Part shown: piece after piece, positions 36,979 through 45,718 of the stretch
Layout: each line of letters starts with the position of its first letter
Numbering within the stretch: the first letter of the stretch is position 1
Assembly: GCF_000968015.1 (NCBI RefSeq)
Contig: NZ_LACH01000053.1
Coordinates: 82,812-146,811, forward strand
Length of the DNA: 64,000 nt
From: Pseudomonas fluorescens
GTDB taxonomy: Bacteria; Pseudomonadota; Gammaproteobacteria; Pseudomonadales; Pseudomonadaceae
Reading direction: 5' to 3'
Notes under the pieces: generated by a model
Database searches by the model: none
Told to the model about the DNA's origin: nothing
What the model saw: only the letters and a program-made list of their open reading frames with translations
Program-made: the position numbers and the translations under genes

Positions 36979-36997
36979 GAAAGGTTAGCGAAAGGTT
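36979..36997. promoter_or_regulatory. Direct repeat, candidate TctD site
   Basis: GAAAGGTT occurs at 36979-36986 and again at 36990-36997, an 11-nt period, one helical turn, as used by OmpR-family tandem dimers. It lies between divergent tctD and opdH, 118 nt before opdH. Confidence 0.5.
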
Positions 36998-37085
36998 GGC
37001 CGGTTAGAGTCCAGCCACGGACAGTTTCGACTGCCGTGCGCTACCGCACATAGCGATACGAAAAACGCCTCGAAGCGTTTTCGCC

Positions 37086-37099
37086 AATAAGAACAATAA
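37086..37099 (+). promoter_or_regulatory. Hfq/Crc catabolite-repression motif before opdH
   Basis: AATAAGAACAATAA is five consecutive AAN triplets, ending directly before the Shine-Dalgarno CGGAG. The AANAANAA motif is the known target of Hfq with Crc in Pseudomonas. It predicts translational repression of opdH when preferred carbon sources are present. Confidence 0.7.
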
Positions 37100-37114
37100 A
37101 CGGAGTACTTCAAT

Positions 37115-38407
37115 ATGCTGTCCATGCAGCTCCAGGCGTGCCCGCCTGCTCGCTTTTCCCGCCTCAGCCACACCGCGCTTGTCAGTGCCGCCGCCCTCGC
37201 CGGCTTTTCGCCGTTGAGTCAGGCTGCCTTCTTCGAAGACAGTACGGCAACCCTCGAAACCCGCAACATGTATTTCAACCGCGACTTTCGCGACGGTACC
37301 AGCGCCCAGCAATCCAAGCGGGACGAATGGGCTCAGGGGTTCATGCTCAACCTGCAATCGGGTTACACCGACGGCGCCGTGGGGTTCGGTGTCGATGCGC
37401 TGGGCATGCTGGGGGTCAAACTCGATTCGAGTCCCGACCGCACCGGCACCGGCCTGCTGCCAACCCATGACGACGGCCGCGCAGCCGATGAGTACTCCAA
37501 GCTTGGCCTGACCGGCAAAGTGAAAATCTCCGCCACGGAGCTTAAAATCGGCAGCCTGATTCCGGAACTGCCGATCCTCAAGCCCAACGACGGGCGCATC
37601 CTGCCGCAGACCTTTGAAGGCGGAATGCTGACCTCCAAGGAAATCAAGAACCTGACCTTCACCGGCGGGCGTCTGGAGAAAGCCAAGGACCGCGACAGCA
37701 CCGACTTCGAGGACATCGCCCTCAACAACAAGAACAGCCGCTTCGCTGGCACCGTGGCCGGCAAGCATTTCGACTTTGGCGGCCTGGACTACAAGTTCAC
37801 GGACAAAATCACCGGCAGCTACCACTTCGCGCAACTTGATGAAGTCTACAACCAGCACTTCCTCGGTGTTGTCGCCTCGCAACCGTTCGGCCCCGGCACT
37901 TTCGGCACCGACCTGCGCCTGGCCATCAGTGATGACGAGGGCGCGGCCCGTGGCGGCAAGATCGACAACAAGTCCCTCAACGGCCTGGTGAGCTACGCCT
38001 TGAGCGGGCATAAATTCAGCGCCGGCTATCAGCACATGTCCGGCGACAGCGCGTTCCCTTATGTCGATGGCAGTGACCCGTACCTGGTCAACTTCGTTCA
38101 GATCAACGACTTTGCCGGCGCCGAAGAACGTTCCTGGCAGGCACGTTACGACTTCGACTTCGCCAGGCTTGGAGTTCCCGGCCTGAGTTTCATGAGCCGT
38201 TACGTGAGCGGTGACAACATCAAACTCAAGAACGGTGACGAAGGCAAGGAATGGGAACGCAACAGCGAAATCAAATACGTCGTACAAAGCGGCGCGCTCA
38301 AGGATGTTGCCGTGCGCCTGCGTAATGCCACTTACCGTTCCAACTACTCCGCTCGCGATGCCGATGAAGTGCGTCTGCTGGTGAGCTATAGCGTTGCCCT
38401 TTGGTAA
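37115..38407 (+). CDS. opdH: OprD-family porin OpdH
   Basis: A 430-residue outer-membrane channel. Signal peptide residues about 1-37 (a long charged N region, cut after LSQAA). Typical OprD features: FFEDSTATLETRNMYFNRDFRD, alternate beta-strands and a C-terminal VRLLVSYSVALW ending in aromatic Trp. Association with tctCBA fits OpdH, the tricarboxylate porin of P. aeruginosa. The start with CGGAG 10 nt upstream is preferred. tctC follows after 39 nt. Confidence 0.92.
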   Translation: MLSMQLQACPPARFSRLSHTALVSAAALAGFSPLSQAAFFEDSTATLETRNMYFNRDFRDGTSAQQSKRDEWAQGFMLNLQSGYTDGAVGFGVDALGMLGVKLDSSPDRTGTGLLPTHDDGRAADEYSKLGLTGKVKISATELKIGSLIPELPILKPNDGRILPQTFEGGMLTSKEIKNLTFTGGRLEKAKDRDSTDFEDIALNNKNSRFAGTVAGKHFDFGGLDYKFTDKITGSYHFAQLDEVYNQHFLGVVASQPFGPGTFGTDLRLAISDDEGAARGGKIDNKSLNGLVSYALSGHKFSAGYQHMSGDSAFPYVDGSDPYLVNFVQINDFAGAEERSWQARYDFDFARLGVPGLSFMSRYVSGDNIKLKNGDEGKEWERNSEIKYVVQSGALKDVAVRLRNATYRSNYSARDADEVRLLVSYSVALW

Positions 38408-38421
38408 TTCAGTACACCTAT

Positions 38422-38429
38422 AACAACAA
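38422..38429 (+). promoter_or_regulatory. Hfq/Crc motif before tctC
   Basis: AACAACAA lies just before AAGGAG of tctC. Same AANAANAA type as at opdH, so both the porin and binding-protein genes probably carry catabolite repression. Confidence 0.65.
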
Positions 38430-38446
38430 CTCCCAAGGAGACTTGA

Positions 38447-39424
38447 ATGAACCTATCACTGCGTAAAGTTGCTCTCACCGCCAGCGCCCTGCTGTTCGCC
38501 GGCCAATTGCTCGCTGAACCCAAACGCCCGGAATGCATCGCCCCGGCCTCGCCCGGCGGCGGCTTCGACCTGACCTGCAAACTGGCGCAAAGCGCGCTGG
38601 TGAATCAGAAATTGCTGACCAAACCAATGCGCGTGACCTACATGCCCGGCGGCGTTGGCGCGGTGGCATACAACGCGGTGGTCGCTCAGCGTCCTGCCGA
38701 CGCCGGCACGCTGGTGGCGTGGTCCAGCGGTTCGCTGTTGAACCTGGCCCAAGGCAAGTTCGGTCGTTTCGATGAAAGCGCCGTGCGCTGGCTGGCGGCG
38801 GTTGGAACAAGCTACGGCGCCATCGCGGTGAAAAGCGATTCGCCTTACAAGAACCTGGACGATCTGGTTCAGGCGTTGAAGAAAGATCCGAGCAAAGTGG
38901 TGATCGGCTCCGGCGGCACCGTCGGCAGCCAGGACTGGATGCAGACCGCCCTGATCGCCAAGGCTGCCGGGATCAACCCGCGCGACCTGCGTTACGTCGC
39001 CCTCGAAGGCGGCGGTGAAATCGCCACCGCCCTGCTCGGCGGCCACATCCAGGTCGGCAGCACCGACATCTCCGACTCCATGCCACACATCCAGAGCGGT
39101 GACATGCGCCTGCTGGCCGTGTTCTCCGAGAAGCGTCTGGACGAGCCGGAAATGAAAGACATTCCGACCGCCAAAGAGCAAGGCTACGACATCGTCTGGC
39201 CAGTGGTTCGCGGCTTCTACCTCGGGCCAAAGGTTAGCGACGAAGACTACGCCTGGTGGAAAGACGCGTTCGACAAGCTGCTGGCTTCTGAAGAGTTCGC
39301 CAAGTTGCGCGATCAGCGTGAACTGTTCCCGTTCGCCATGACCGGCCCGGAGCTGGACACCTACGTGAAGAAGCAGGTCGCGGACTACAAAGTGCTGGCC
39401 AAAGAGTTCGGCCTGATTCAGTGA
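38447..39424 (+). CDS. tctC: Tricarboxylate-binding protein TctC
   Basis: A 325-residue periplasmic receptor of the tripartite tricarboxylate transporter (Bug family). Signal peptide 1-22 (LLFAGQLLA). The binding-fold motifs are IAPASPGGGFDLTCKLAQSA, NYxxGGVGAVAYNAV and GSGGTVGSQDWMQTALIAKAAG. It delivers citrate or related acids to TctBA. AAGGAG 6 nt upstream. Part of opdH-tctCBA. Confidence 0.94.
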   Translation: MNLSLRKVALTASALLFAGQLLAEPKRPECIAPASPGGGFDLTCKLAQSALVNQKLLTKPMRVTYMPGGVGAVAYNAVVAQRPADAGTLVAWSSGSLLNLAQGKFGRFDESAVRWLAAVGTSYGAIAVKSDSPYKNLDDLVQALKKDPSKVVIGSGGTVGSQDWMQTALIAKAAGINPRDLRYVALEGGGEIATALLGGHIQVGSTDISDSMPHIQSGDMRLLAVFSEKRLDEPEMKDIPTAKEQGYDIVWPVVRGFYLGPKVSDEDYAWWKDAFDKLLASEEFAKLRDQRELFPFAMTGPELDTYVKKQVADYKVLAKEFGLIQ

Positions 39425-39483
39425 TCGCCTCTGTCTAGCGGCTACGACCCCCTTTCTGCGGGGTCGTGGCGCAGGAGTTTCCC

Positions 39484-39942
39484 ATGCTCTTACAACGCAT
39501 TTTTGCTTCGGTGCTGTTACTGGCCTGTGTCGGCCTGGCGCTGATGGCGTGGCCGTATCAAGCGTCTTTTTCCTACGAACCGGTGGGACCGCGAGCCTTT
39601 CCACTGTTGATGCTCGGCCTGATGGGGCTGGCATTGTTGTACATGGTGTTTCGGCCGACGCCCATTGTGCACAGCGACGACGACCCGAAACTGGACCGTG
39701 AAACCCTGATCAAAATCGGCATCTGCGTACTGCTGTTGCTGGTGTTCGCCGGGGCCTTCGAACCTCTTGGTTTCATCGTCGCCAGCATTCTGATCGGGGT
39801 CCCGATGGCACGCCTGTATGGCGGCCGCTGGCTGCCCAGTACGGTGATCATCAGCCTGATGGCTATCGGTCTTTATCTGCTGTTCGACAAGGTGATGGAC
39901 GTGCCACTGCCGCTGGGCGTGCTCGACGTTCTGGAGAACTGA
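39484..39942 (+). CDS. tctB: Tricarboxylate transporter small membrane subunit TctB
   Basis: A 152-residue four-helix membrane protein of the TctB family. Start at 39484 with CAGGAG upstream; helices near 4-22, 36-54, 76-100 and 112-138. tctA starts 1 nt after its stop, so the two are tightly coupled. Confidence 0.92.
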   Translation: MLLQRIFASVLLLACVGLALMAWPYQASFSYEPVGPRAFPLLMLGLMGLALLYMVFRPTPIVHSDDDPKLDRETLIKIGICVLLLLVFAGAFEPLGFIVASILIGVPMARLYGGRWLPSTVIISLMAIGLYLLFDKVMDVPLPLGVLDVLEN

Positions 39943-39943
39943 T

Positions 39944-41458
39944 ATGGATACTCTTGGCTATTTGGGTCAGGGCTTCGGCGTCGCGCTGAGCCCGTACAAC
40001 CTGGTGACCGCGCTGTGCGGCACCCTGATCGGCACCGTCGTCGGGCTGTTGCCAGGCCTGGGTCCGATCAACGGCGTAGCGTTGCTGATTCCGATCGCAT
40101 TCGCCCTGGGCCTGCCACCGGAGTCGGCTCTGATTCTGCTGGCGGCGGTGTACCTGGGTTGCGAATACGGCGGCCGGATCAGTTCGATCCTGCTGAACAT
40201 CCCGGGTGAAGCATCCACGGTAATGACCACCCTCGACGGTTACCCGATGGCCCGCAAGGGGCTGGCCGGTGTAGCGCTGTCGCTGTCGGCATGGAGCTCG
40301 TTCATCGGTGCGTTCATCGCGACGTGCGGCATGGTGCTGTTCGCCCCGCTGCTGGCGAAATGGGCGATTGCCTTCGGACCCGCGGAATACTTCGTGCTGA
40401 TGGTGTTTGCGATTGTCTGTCTCGGCGGCATGGCCGGCGACCGACCACTAAAGACCTTTATCGCCGCGCTGATAGGCTTGTTTCTATCGACCGTCGGGAT
40501 CGATGCCAACAGCGGCGTGTATCGTTTCACCGGGGATAACATCCATTTGACGGACGGCATTCAGTTCGTTGTGCTGGTACTGGGCTTGTTCTCCATCAGT
40601 GAAATCCTTCTACTGCTGGAAAAAACTCATCGCGGCCAGGAAGCGGTGAAAGCCACCGGGCGCATGATGTTCAACTTCAAGGAAGCCTCGGCGGTGTTCG
40701 TGGTGAACATCCGTTGCGGTTTGCTGGGCTTCATCATGGGCGTGTTGCCGGGTGCCGGCGCGACGTTGGCCAGCGCTGTGGCCTACATGACCGAGAAACG
40801 TATCGCCGGTGCCAAGGGCACTTTCGGACAAGGCGACATGCGTGGCCTCGCGGCTCCTGAAACCGCTATCGGTGGCGCTGCCTGCGGTGCCCTGGTGCCC
40901 ATGCTGACCCTCGGCGTTCCGGGTTCGGGCACCACGGCGGTGATGATCGGCGCACTGTCGCTGTACAACATCACCCCGGGCCCGCTGTTGTTCCAGCAGC
41001 AACCGGACATCGTCTGGGGCCTGATCGCTTCGTTGTTCGTCGCCAACGTGATGCTGGTGATCCTCAACATTCCAATGATCCGCATCTTCACCCGCATCCT
41101 TGCCGTGCCGAACTGGGCGCTGGTGCCGGTGATCGCGATTATTACCGGGATCGGTGTCTACGCGGTGCATGCCACCACCTTCGACTTGTTCCTGATGATC
41201 GGCATCGGCATCTTCGGTTACATCCTGCGCAAGCTGGACTTCCCGTTGTCGCCGGTACTGCTGGGCTTCATCCTGGGCGGTCTGATGGAACAAAACCTGC
41301 GTCGCGCGCTGTCGATTTCCAACGGTGCACTGGAAATACTCTGGTCGAGCCCGATCACGTTCGGTTGCTGGGTGCTGACTGCAATCATGTTGCTGATGCC
41401 ACTGCTGCGCATCTGGCGCAAACGCTCGGTCGCCCGGCGCGTTATCGCCGATGTCTGA
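39944..41458 (+). CDS. tctA: Tricarboxylate transporter large membrane subunit TctA
   Basis: A 504-residue, about 12-helix permease, the main channel of the system. Diagnostic motif: GTVVGLLPGLGPINGVALLIPI in the first part and repeated MGVLPGAGATLASAVAYMTEKR in the second. Overlaps abrB-type gene by 8 nt at its 3' end. Confidence 0.94.
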   Translation: MDTLGYLGQGFGVALSPYNLVTALCGTLIGTVVGLLPGLGPINGVALLIPIAFALGLPPESALILLAAVYLGCEYGGRISSILLNIPGEASTVMTTLDGYPMARKGLAGVALSLSAWSSFIGAFIATCGMVLFAPLLAKWAIAFGPAEYFVLMVFAIVCLGGMAGDRPLKTFIAALIGLFLSTVGIDANSGVYRFTGDNIHLTDGIQFVVLVLGLFSISEILLLLEKTHRGQEAVKATGRMMFNFKEASAVFVVNIRCGLLGFIMGVLPGAGATLASAVAYMTEKRIAGAKGTFGQGDMRGLAAPETAIGGAACGALVPMLTLGVPGSGTTAVMIGALSLYNITPGPLLFQQQPDIVWGLIASLFVANVMLVILNIPMIRIFTRILAVPNWALVPVIAIITGIGVYAVHATTFDLFLMIGIGIFGYILRKLDFPLSPVLLGFILGGLMEQNLRRALSISNGALEILWSSPITFGCWVLTAIMLLMPLLRIWRKRSVARRVIADV

Positions 41459-42491
41459 TCGAACACCCTTCAAAGCCTGGTGGGGAACGCCGCTGGTCGG
41501 TCTGCTGGGCGGTTACTTGGCCAGCCAGATCGGCTGGCCACTGCCGTGGATGGTCGGCTCGTTACTGGCGATCATCCTGGTGCGTTGCCTGACACCCTGG
41601 CAGTTGGCGGAAATCCCTGGCGGCCGCAAGTGCGGCCAGTGGATTGTCGGCATCGGCATCGGCCTGCACTTCACCCCGGTGGTGATGGAGCAGGTGCTAA
41701 GCCACTTCGGTCTGATCTTCTTCGGTGCATTGGTCACCAGCCTGACGGCCGTGGTCGGGGTCTGGTTGATGCGGCGTACCGGTGAAGATCGCGCCACCGC
41801 GTTCTTTTCCAGCATGCCCGGCGGCTCTGGGGAGATGGTCAACCTCGGCGCGCGTAACGGCGCGGTGCTCAGTCGCGTTGCGGCGGGGCAAAGTCTGCGG
41901 GTGTTGGTGGTGGTGCTGTGTGTGCCGGCGGCGTTCAAGTATTTGTTGGGTGACGGTGCGCCGTTGTCCCATGCCACTTCCGTTGACTGGCGCTGGCTGG
42001 CGCTTCTGTTTCCGGCGGGCGCCCTCGCCGCCTGGCTCTGGGAGCGTCTGCGGCAACCCAATCCGTGGCTGTTCGGGCCGTTGCTGGTGAGTGCGGCGGT
42101 GAGCATTGGCTGGGATCTGCACATCAGTTTGCCCAACGGCGGCAGCCAGATCGGCCAATGGCTGATTGGCAGCGGGTTGGGCTGTCACTTCAACCGACAG
42201 TTTTTTCGGCGTGCGCCTTCATTCATGGGCCGGACCTTGATCGGCACGGTGCTGACCATGTTGATCGCCACGTTGGCAGCATTGGGGTTGAGTGCGATGA
42301 CGCATTTGGATTTGCGTTCGCTGACACTCGGCATGATGCCCGGCGGGATTGCGGAAATGAGCCTGACGGCAGAGACGTTGCAGTTGTCGGTACCGCTGGT
42401 GACGGCGATGCAGGTGATGCGGCTGTTGTTTGTGTTGTTTCTGGCGGAGCCGTTGTTCAAGTATTGGAATCGGGTACCGGATTCTGTCTGA
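41451..42491 (+). CDS. AbrB-family membrane protein
   Basis: A 346-residue membrane protein of two similar halves (about 10-170 and 185-340), each with a GSLLAIIL / GMMPGGIAEMSL-type motif. The family was once called ammonia monooxygenase, which is unsupported; it is a transporter-like fold of unknown substrate. Overlaps the tctA stop by 8 nt and thus belongs to the tct operon. Confidence 0.85.
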   Translation: MSDRTPFKAWWGTPLVGLLGGYLASQIGWPLPWMVGSLLAIILVRCLTPWQLAEIPGGRKCGQWIVGIGIGLHFTPVVMEQVLSHFGLIFFGALVTSLTAVVGVWLMRRTGEDRATAFFSSMPGGSGEMVNLGARNGAVLSRVAAGQSLRVLVVVLCVPAAFKYLLGDGAPLSHATSVDWRWLALLFPAGALAAWLWERLRQPNPWLFGPLLVSAAVSIGWDLHISLPNGGSQIGQWLIGSGLGCHFNRQFFRRAPSFMGRTLIGTVLTMLIATLAALGLSAMTHLDLRSLTLGMMPGGIAEMSLTAETLQLSVPLVTAMQVMRLLFVLFLAEPLFKYWNRVPDSV

Positions 42492-42508
42492 CTAGACCGA
42501 GTCGACCC

Positions 42509-42585
42509 CATCGCGAGCAAGCTCGCTCCCACATTGATTTTTTGAACACTGAAGAACCAGTGTGGGAGCGAGCTTGCTCGCGATG
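42509..42585. repeat. REP doublet
   Basis: Perfect 25-nt arms, 42509-42533 and 42561-42585, inverted around 27 nt. Located between the convergent abrB-type gene and ung. Confidence 0.9.
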
Positions 42586-42589
42586 CTTT

Positions 42590-43282
42590 TTAGGCGGGCG
42601 GCAACCGCCACTCAATCGGCGTTTCGCCATTCTGCTCCAGAAACTTATTGGTTCGACTGAAGTGCCCGCACCCAAGGAAGCCACGATAGGCGGACAGCGG
42701 TGACGGATGCACCGACGTCAGCACCAGATGTTTGGTGGCATCGATCAGTTTCTGCTTGCTCTGGGCATGCGCGCCCCACAGCAGGAACACCAGATGTGGC
42801 TGGTGTTCGCTGACCACTTCGATAATCCGATCGGTAAAGTGCTGCCAGCCTTTGCCCGCATGGGCGTTGGCGTTGGCGCGTTCCACGGTCATGGTGGTGT
42901 TGATCATCAGCACGCCCTGGTCAGCCCAGCTTTGCAGGCAACCGTGGGTCGGGATGTCGATGTTCAGATCGCGTTTCAACTCTTTATAAATGTTCACCAG
43001 TGACGGCGGCGCGGGTACGCCCGGTTGCACCGAGAAGCACAAGCCATGGGCCTGTCCCGGACCGTGGTACGGGTCCTGGCCGAGGATGACGACTTTGACT
43101 TTATCCAGCGGCGTCGAATTGAGCGCGTTGAAAATCATCGGGCCTGGAGGGTAGATTTCCTTGCCGGCCGCGCGCTCCTCTTGCAGGAAGTTGCGCAACT
43201 CTGCCATGTAGGGCTGGTCGAATTCGGCACGCAATGCCTCCTTCCAGCTCGGTTCGAGTTTGATACGGTCGTCAGCAGTCAT
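42590..43282 (-). CDS. ung: Uracil-DNA glycosylase
   Basis: A 230-residue family 1 uracil-DNA glycosylase, removing uracil in base-excision repair. Catalytic Asp70 in GQDPYHGPGQAHGLCFSV and the HPSPLSAYRG loop with catalytic His near 193. The start at 43282 (ATG) is preferred over TTG further upstream. REP doublet lies directly at its 3' end. Confidence 0.95.
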   Translation of the reverse strand: MTADDRIKLEPSWKEALRAEFDQPYMAELRNFLQEERAAGKEIYPPGPMIFNALNSTPLDKVKVVILGQDPYHGPGQAHGLCFSVQPGVPAPPSLVNIYKELKRDLNIDIPTHGCLQSWADQGVLMINTTMTVERANANAHAGKGWQHFTDRIIEVVSEHQPHLVFLLWGAHAQSKQKLIDATKHLVLTSVHPSPLSAYRGFLGCGHFSRTNKFLEQNGETPIEWRLPPA

Positions 43283-43414
43283 GGTTACATCCGGCAAAAA
43301 CAATGGGGCGAACCCTAGGAAAGCCCATCACGCTTGTCAATTGATCTGACGCAGATCCGGCACTTTCCTACATAGCGATCATACTGAACGCTCAAATTCC
43401 TGATCGAGGTCACG

Positions 43415-44518
43415 ATGAATCTGCACTTCGAAGAACTCACTGGCACCGACGGCGCACGCATCGGAGTCGCCAGCCTGGATGCCGAAAAGTCCCTCAATGC
43501 CCTGTCCTTGCCGATGATCAACGCCTTGCGCGATCAACTGGACGTCTGGGCCAAAGAACCGCAAATCGTCTGCGTCGTGTTGCGCGGCAACGGTGCCAAA
43601 GCCTTTTGCGCCGGTGGCGAAGTCCGCAGCCTGGTGGAAGCCTGTCGCGCCCATCCCGGCGAAGTGCCGCCGCTGGCAGCGCATTTCTTTGCGGCGGAAT
43701 ATCGCCTGGACTTCAATCTGCACACGTACCCTAAACCGCTGATCTGCTGGGGGCATGGCTATGTGCTCGGCGGCGGCATGGGGCTGCTGCAAGGGGCAGG
43801 CATCCGGATTGTCACGCCGAGCAGCCGGTTGGCGATGCCCGAGATCAGTATCGGTTTGTACCCGGATGTCGGGGCCAGTTGGTTTCTGTCGCGCTTGCCC
43901 GGCAAGCTCGGATTGTTTCTCGGCCTGACCGGCGCCCATATGAACGGTCGCGATGCGATCGATCTGGACCTGGCCGACCGTTTCCTGCTCGATGAACAGC
44001 AGGAAGAGCTGATGGAAGGCCTGCTGCAGTTGAACTGGCAGGAACAGACGCCAATGCAGCTGAACAGCCTGCTCAAGGCCTTGCAGCAGGAAGCGATCGC
44101 GCAAATGCCCGAAGCCCAGTGGCTGCCGCGACGCCAGCAGATCGATGAGCTGCTGGATGTCAGTGACGTGCGCTGCGCCTGGAAGGCCATCAGCCAGCTG
44201 CGTGACAGCACGGATATGCTACTCAGCCGTGCCGCGAAAACCATGAGCGAAGGCTCGCCCCTGACCGCTCATCTGGTGTGGGAACAGATCGCCCGCGCCC
44301 GGCACATGTCGCTGGCTCAAGTCTTTCAGATGGAATACACCATGAGCCTCAACTGTTGCCGTCATCCGGAGTTCAGCGAAGGTGTGCGCGCACGGTTGAT
44401 CGACAAGGATCAAAAACCGCATTGGCACTGGCCAGACATCAATAATCTGCCGGATGCAGTGGTAGAAGCGCATTTCCACAAGGCTTGGGAAGGCCGGCAT
44501 CCTCTGGCTGATCTGTAG
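43415..44518 (+). CDS. Enoyl-CoA hydratase/isomerase-family protein (3-hydroxyisobutyryl-CoA hydrolase-like)
   Basis: A 367-residue crotonase-fold protein. The oxyanion-hole signatures are GNGAKAFCAGGEVR (about 49-62) and GHGYVLGGGMGLLQGAG; MPEISIGLYPDVGASWFLSRLPG (about 149-171) carries the catalytic Glu typical of 3-hydroxyisobutyryl-CoA hydrolases (valine catabolism). Length and C-terminal extension match that subgroup. The exact substrate is not proven. A terminator follows. Confidence 0.85.
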   Translation: MNLHFEELTGTDGARIGVASLDAEKSLNALSLPMINALRDQLDVWAKEPQIVCVVLRGNGAKAFCAGGEVRSLVEACRAHPGEVPPLAAHFFAAEYRLDFNLHTYPKPLICWGHGYVLGGGMGLLQGAGIRIVTPSSRLAMPEISIGLYPDVGASWFLSRLPGKLGLFLGLTGAHMNGRDAIDLDLADRFLLDEQQEELMEGLLQLNWQEQTPMQLNSLLKALQQEAIAQMPEAQWLPRRQQIDELLDVSDVRCAWKAISQLRDSTDMLLSRAAKTMSEGSPLTAHLVWEQIARARHMSLAQVFQMEYTMSLNCCRHPEFSEGVRARLIDKDQKPHWHWPDINNLPDAVVEAHFHKAWEGRHPLADL

Positions 44519-44538
44519 GAATACTGAAATCCGGGCAT

Positions 44539-44570
44539 AAAAAAGCGGCGCTTCATGCGCCGCTTTTTTT
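44539..44570. terminator. Bidirectional rho-independent terminator
   Basis: AAAAAAGCGGCGC-TTCAT-GCGCCGCTTTTTTT: GC stem flanked by A and T tracts between convergent stops at 44518 and 44579. Confidence 0.93.
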
Positions 44571-44578
44571 ATAAGTGT

Positions 44579-45028
44579 TTAACGGTGGCCGCCTCGGCCA
44601 TCGTGATCGCCTCGTCCATCGTGATCACCGCGACCGTTGTTGTGGTCGCCCCGTCCGCCGTGATTATTGCGTCCACCATTGCCACGGTAATCGTAGTTTC
44701 GGCCGTCGCGGTTGCGACCGTCCCAACCTTGATTCTGATGGGCCCGATAATCGCCTCGTTGCGGCTGGTAATAACGCGGTGCCGGTTGATAAACCCGCGG
44801 CTGGTAGTAATACCGCGGGGTTGGCTGGTAGTACCGCGCTGGCGGTGCGTAGTACCGGCGTGGTTGCGAGTAATAACCGCCGCCACCTGAGTAGTAAGGC
44901 CCGCCGTCATAATAGGATGGCGAGGAATAGACCTCGGAACGGTAATAGTTGGCTCCTCCATCGGAATAGGGCACGCATGCACCAAGAGACAATCCCAATA
45001 CAGCAATCAGAAGAATTCGCAGATACAT
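44579..45028 (-). CDS. Tyrosine/glycine-rich lipoprotein with C-terminal Asp-His-Gly-Arg repeats
   Basis: A 149-residue predicted lipoprotein. Signal MYLRILLIAVLGLSLGAC with lipidated Cys18. Residues 19-95 are rich in Tyr, Gly, Pro (SPSYYDGGPYYSGGGGYY); residues 100-149 are Asn/Gly/Arg/His-rich with repeats RGDHDGRGDHDGRGGH at the end. Start at 45028 has AGGAGG 6 nt upstream. The ribosome site and spacer are the same as in the neighbouring lipoprotein at 45438. Function unknown. Confidence 0.75.
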   Translation of the reverse strand: MYLRILLIAVLGLSLGACVPYSDGGANYYRSEVYSSPSYYDGGPYYSGGGGYYSQPRRYYAPPARYYQPTPRYYYQPRVYQPAPRYYQPQRGDYRAHQNQGWDGRNRDGRNYDYRGNGGRNNHGGRGDHNNGRGDHDGRGDHDGRGGHR

Positions 45029-45195
45029 GGCGGCCTCCTGGACCGCGAGTGAGCCACGCCAGCGACGCTGGCAGGCGACAGTCAATTATTCGGTGACTGT
45101 CGAAAGATCAGACATCGTTTTCCAAATCTGGTGCGTTCCTGAAACACATTGAAACAAGTCGCCGATGAAAGGTTTTTCATCCATTCACCCGCTGA

Positions 45196-45438
45196 TTAAT
45201 GGTGGCCACCACGATATCCACCTCCGTAATGACGTGGCCCGTGCCCGCCCCAATAGTAGTAGCGATAGCCGCCATAAAAGCGCGGACCATAGTAATAACG
45301 CGGTCCGTAATAGTAGGAATAGGGCGAATAGCCGGGGTAGTAATCAGGCTCGGAATACACATCATAGCCACCGGCATAGTAATAGCAGCCGGCTAACCCA
45401 AGACCCAGAGCAACACCAAGCAACAGTCGACGAAACAT
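45196..45438 (-). CDS. Short tyrosine/glycine-rich lipoprotein
   Basis: An 80-residue predicted lipoprotein: MFRRLLLGVALGLGLAGCYYYAGG with lipidated Cys18, then a Tyr/Gly/Pro/His-rich tail (GPRYYYGPRFYGGYRYYYWGG). Its CAGGAGGCCGCC leader is identical to that of the longer lipoprotein downstream, so the pair is probably a duplication. Function unknown. Confidence 0.72.
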   Translation of the reverse strand: MFRRLLLGVALGLGLAGCYYYAGGYDVYSEPDYYPGYSPYSYYYGPRYYYGPRFYGGYRYYYWGGHGPRHYGGGYRGGHH

Positions 45439-45559
45439 GGCGGCCTCCTGAAAGACCCACAACCGGAACAGGCCGGCTGACACCTGTTTTGACTGGCAAT
45501 GCTGCACCGAGTGCCAAGCCGCCTGGACCTTCAGATCAGCGGCCAGCCCGATCCATTGC

Positions 45560-45575
45560 GGTGCACCCACGCACC
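45560..45575. promoter_or_regulatory. Candidate activator dyad GGTGC-N6-GCACC
   Basis: An inverted repeat 76 nt upstream of the sigma-54 -24 element. Half-sites resemble NtrC half-sites but in opposite order, so NtrC binding is not assured. Confidence 0.35.
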
Positions 45576-45650
45576 ATCACAAGGCAACGCCGCCACCTAT
45601 TTCCAACGCGCCATTTGCGTAATTGCCCACGCTAGAGCGCTCAAGCCGAC

Positions 45651-45668
45651 TTGGCACGTCTCTCGCTT
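45651..45668 (+). promoter_or_regulatory. Sigma-54 (-24/-12) promoter of the guanidine operon
   Basis: TTGGCACGTCTCTCGCTT matches YTGGCACG-N4-TTGCW with GG and GC exactly 10 nt apart; only the -12 TTGC reads TCGC. Transcription would start near 45680, 40 nt before the riboswitch. Sigma-54 control suits a nitrogen-scavenging pathway. Confidence 0.65.
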
Positions 45669-45718
45669 TAGCAAAGACGTGCAGGAGTCATCACAGGTTC
45701 GCGGCACCACAATTTGCA

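Noticed and set aside
45560..45575. NtrC binding site
   Set aside because: Half-sites are in the opposite order from the GCAC..GTGC consensus; kept only as a weak candidate dyad.
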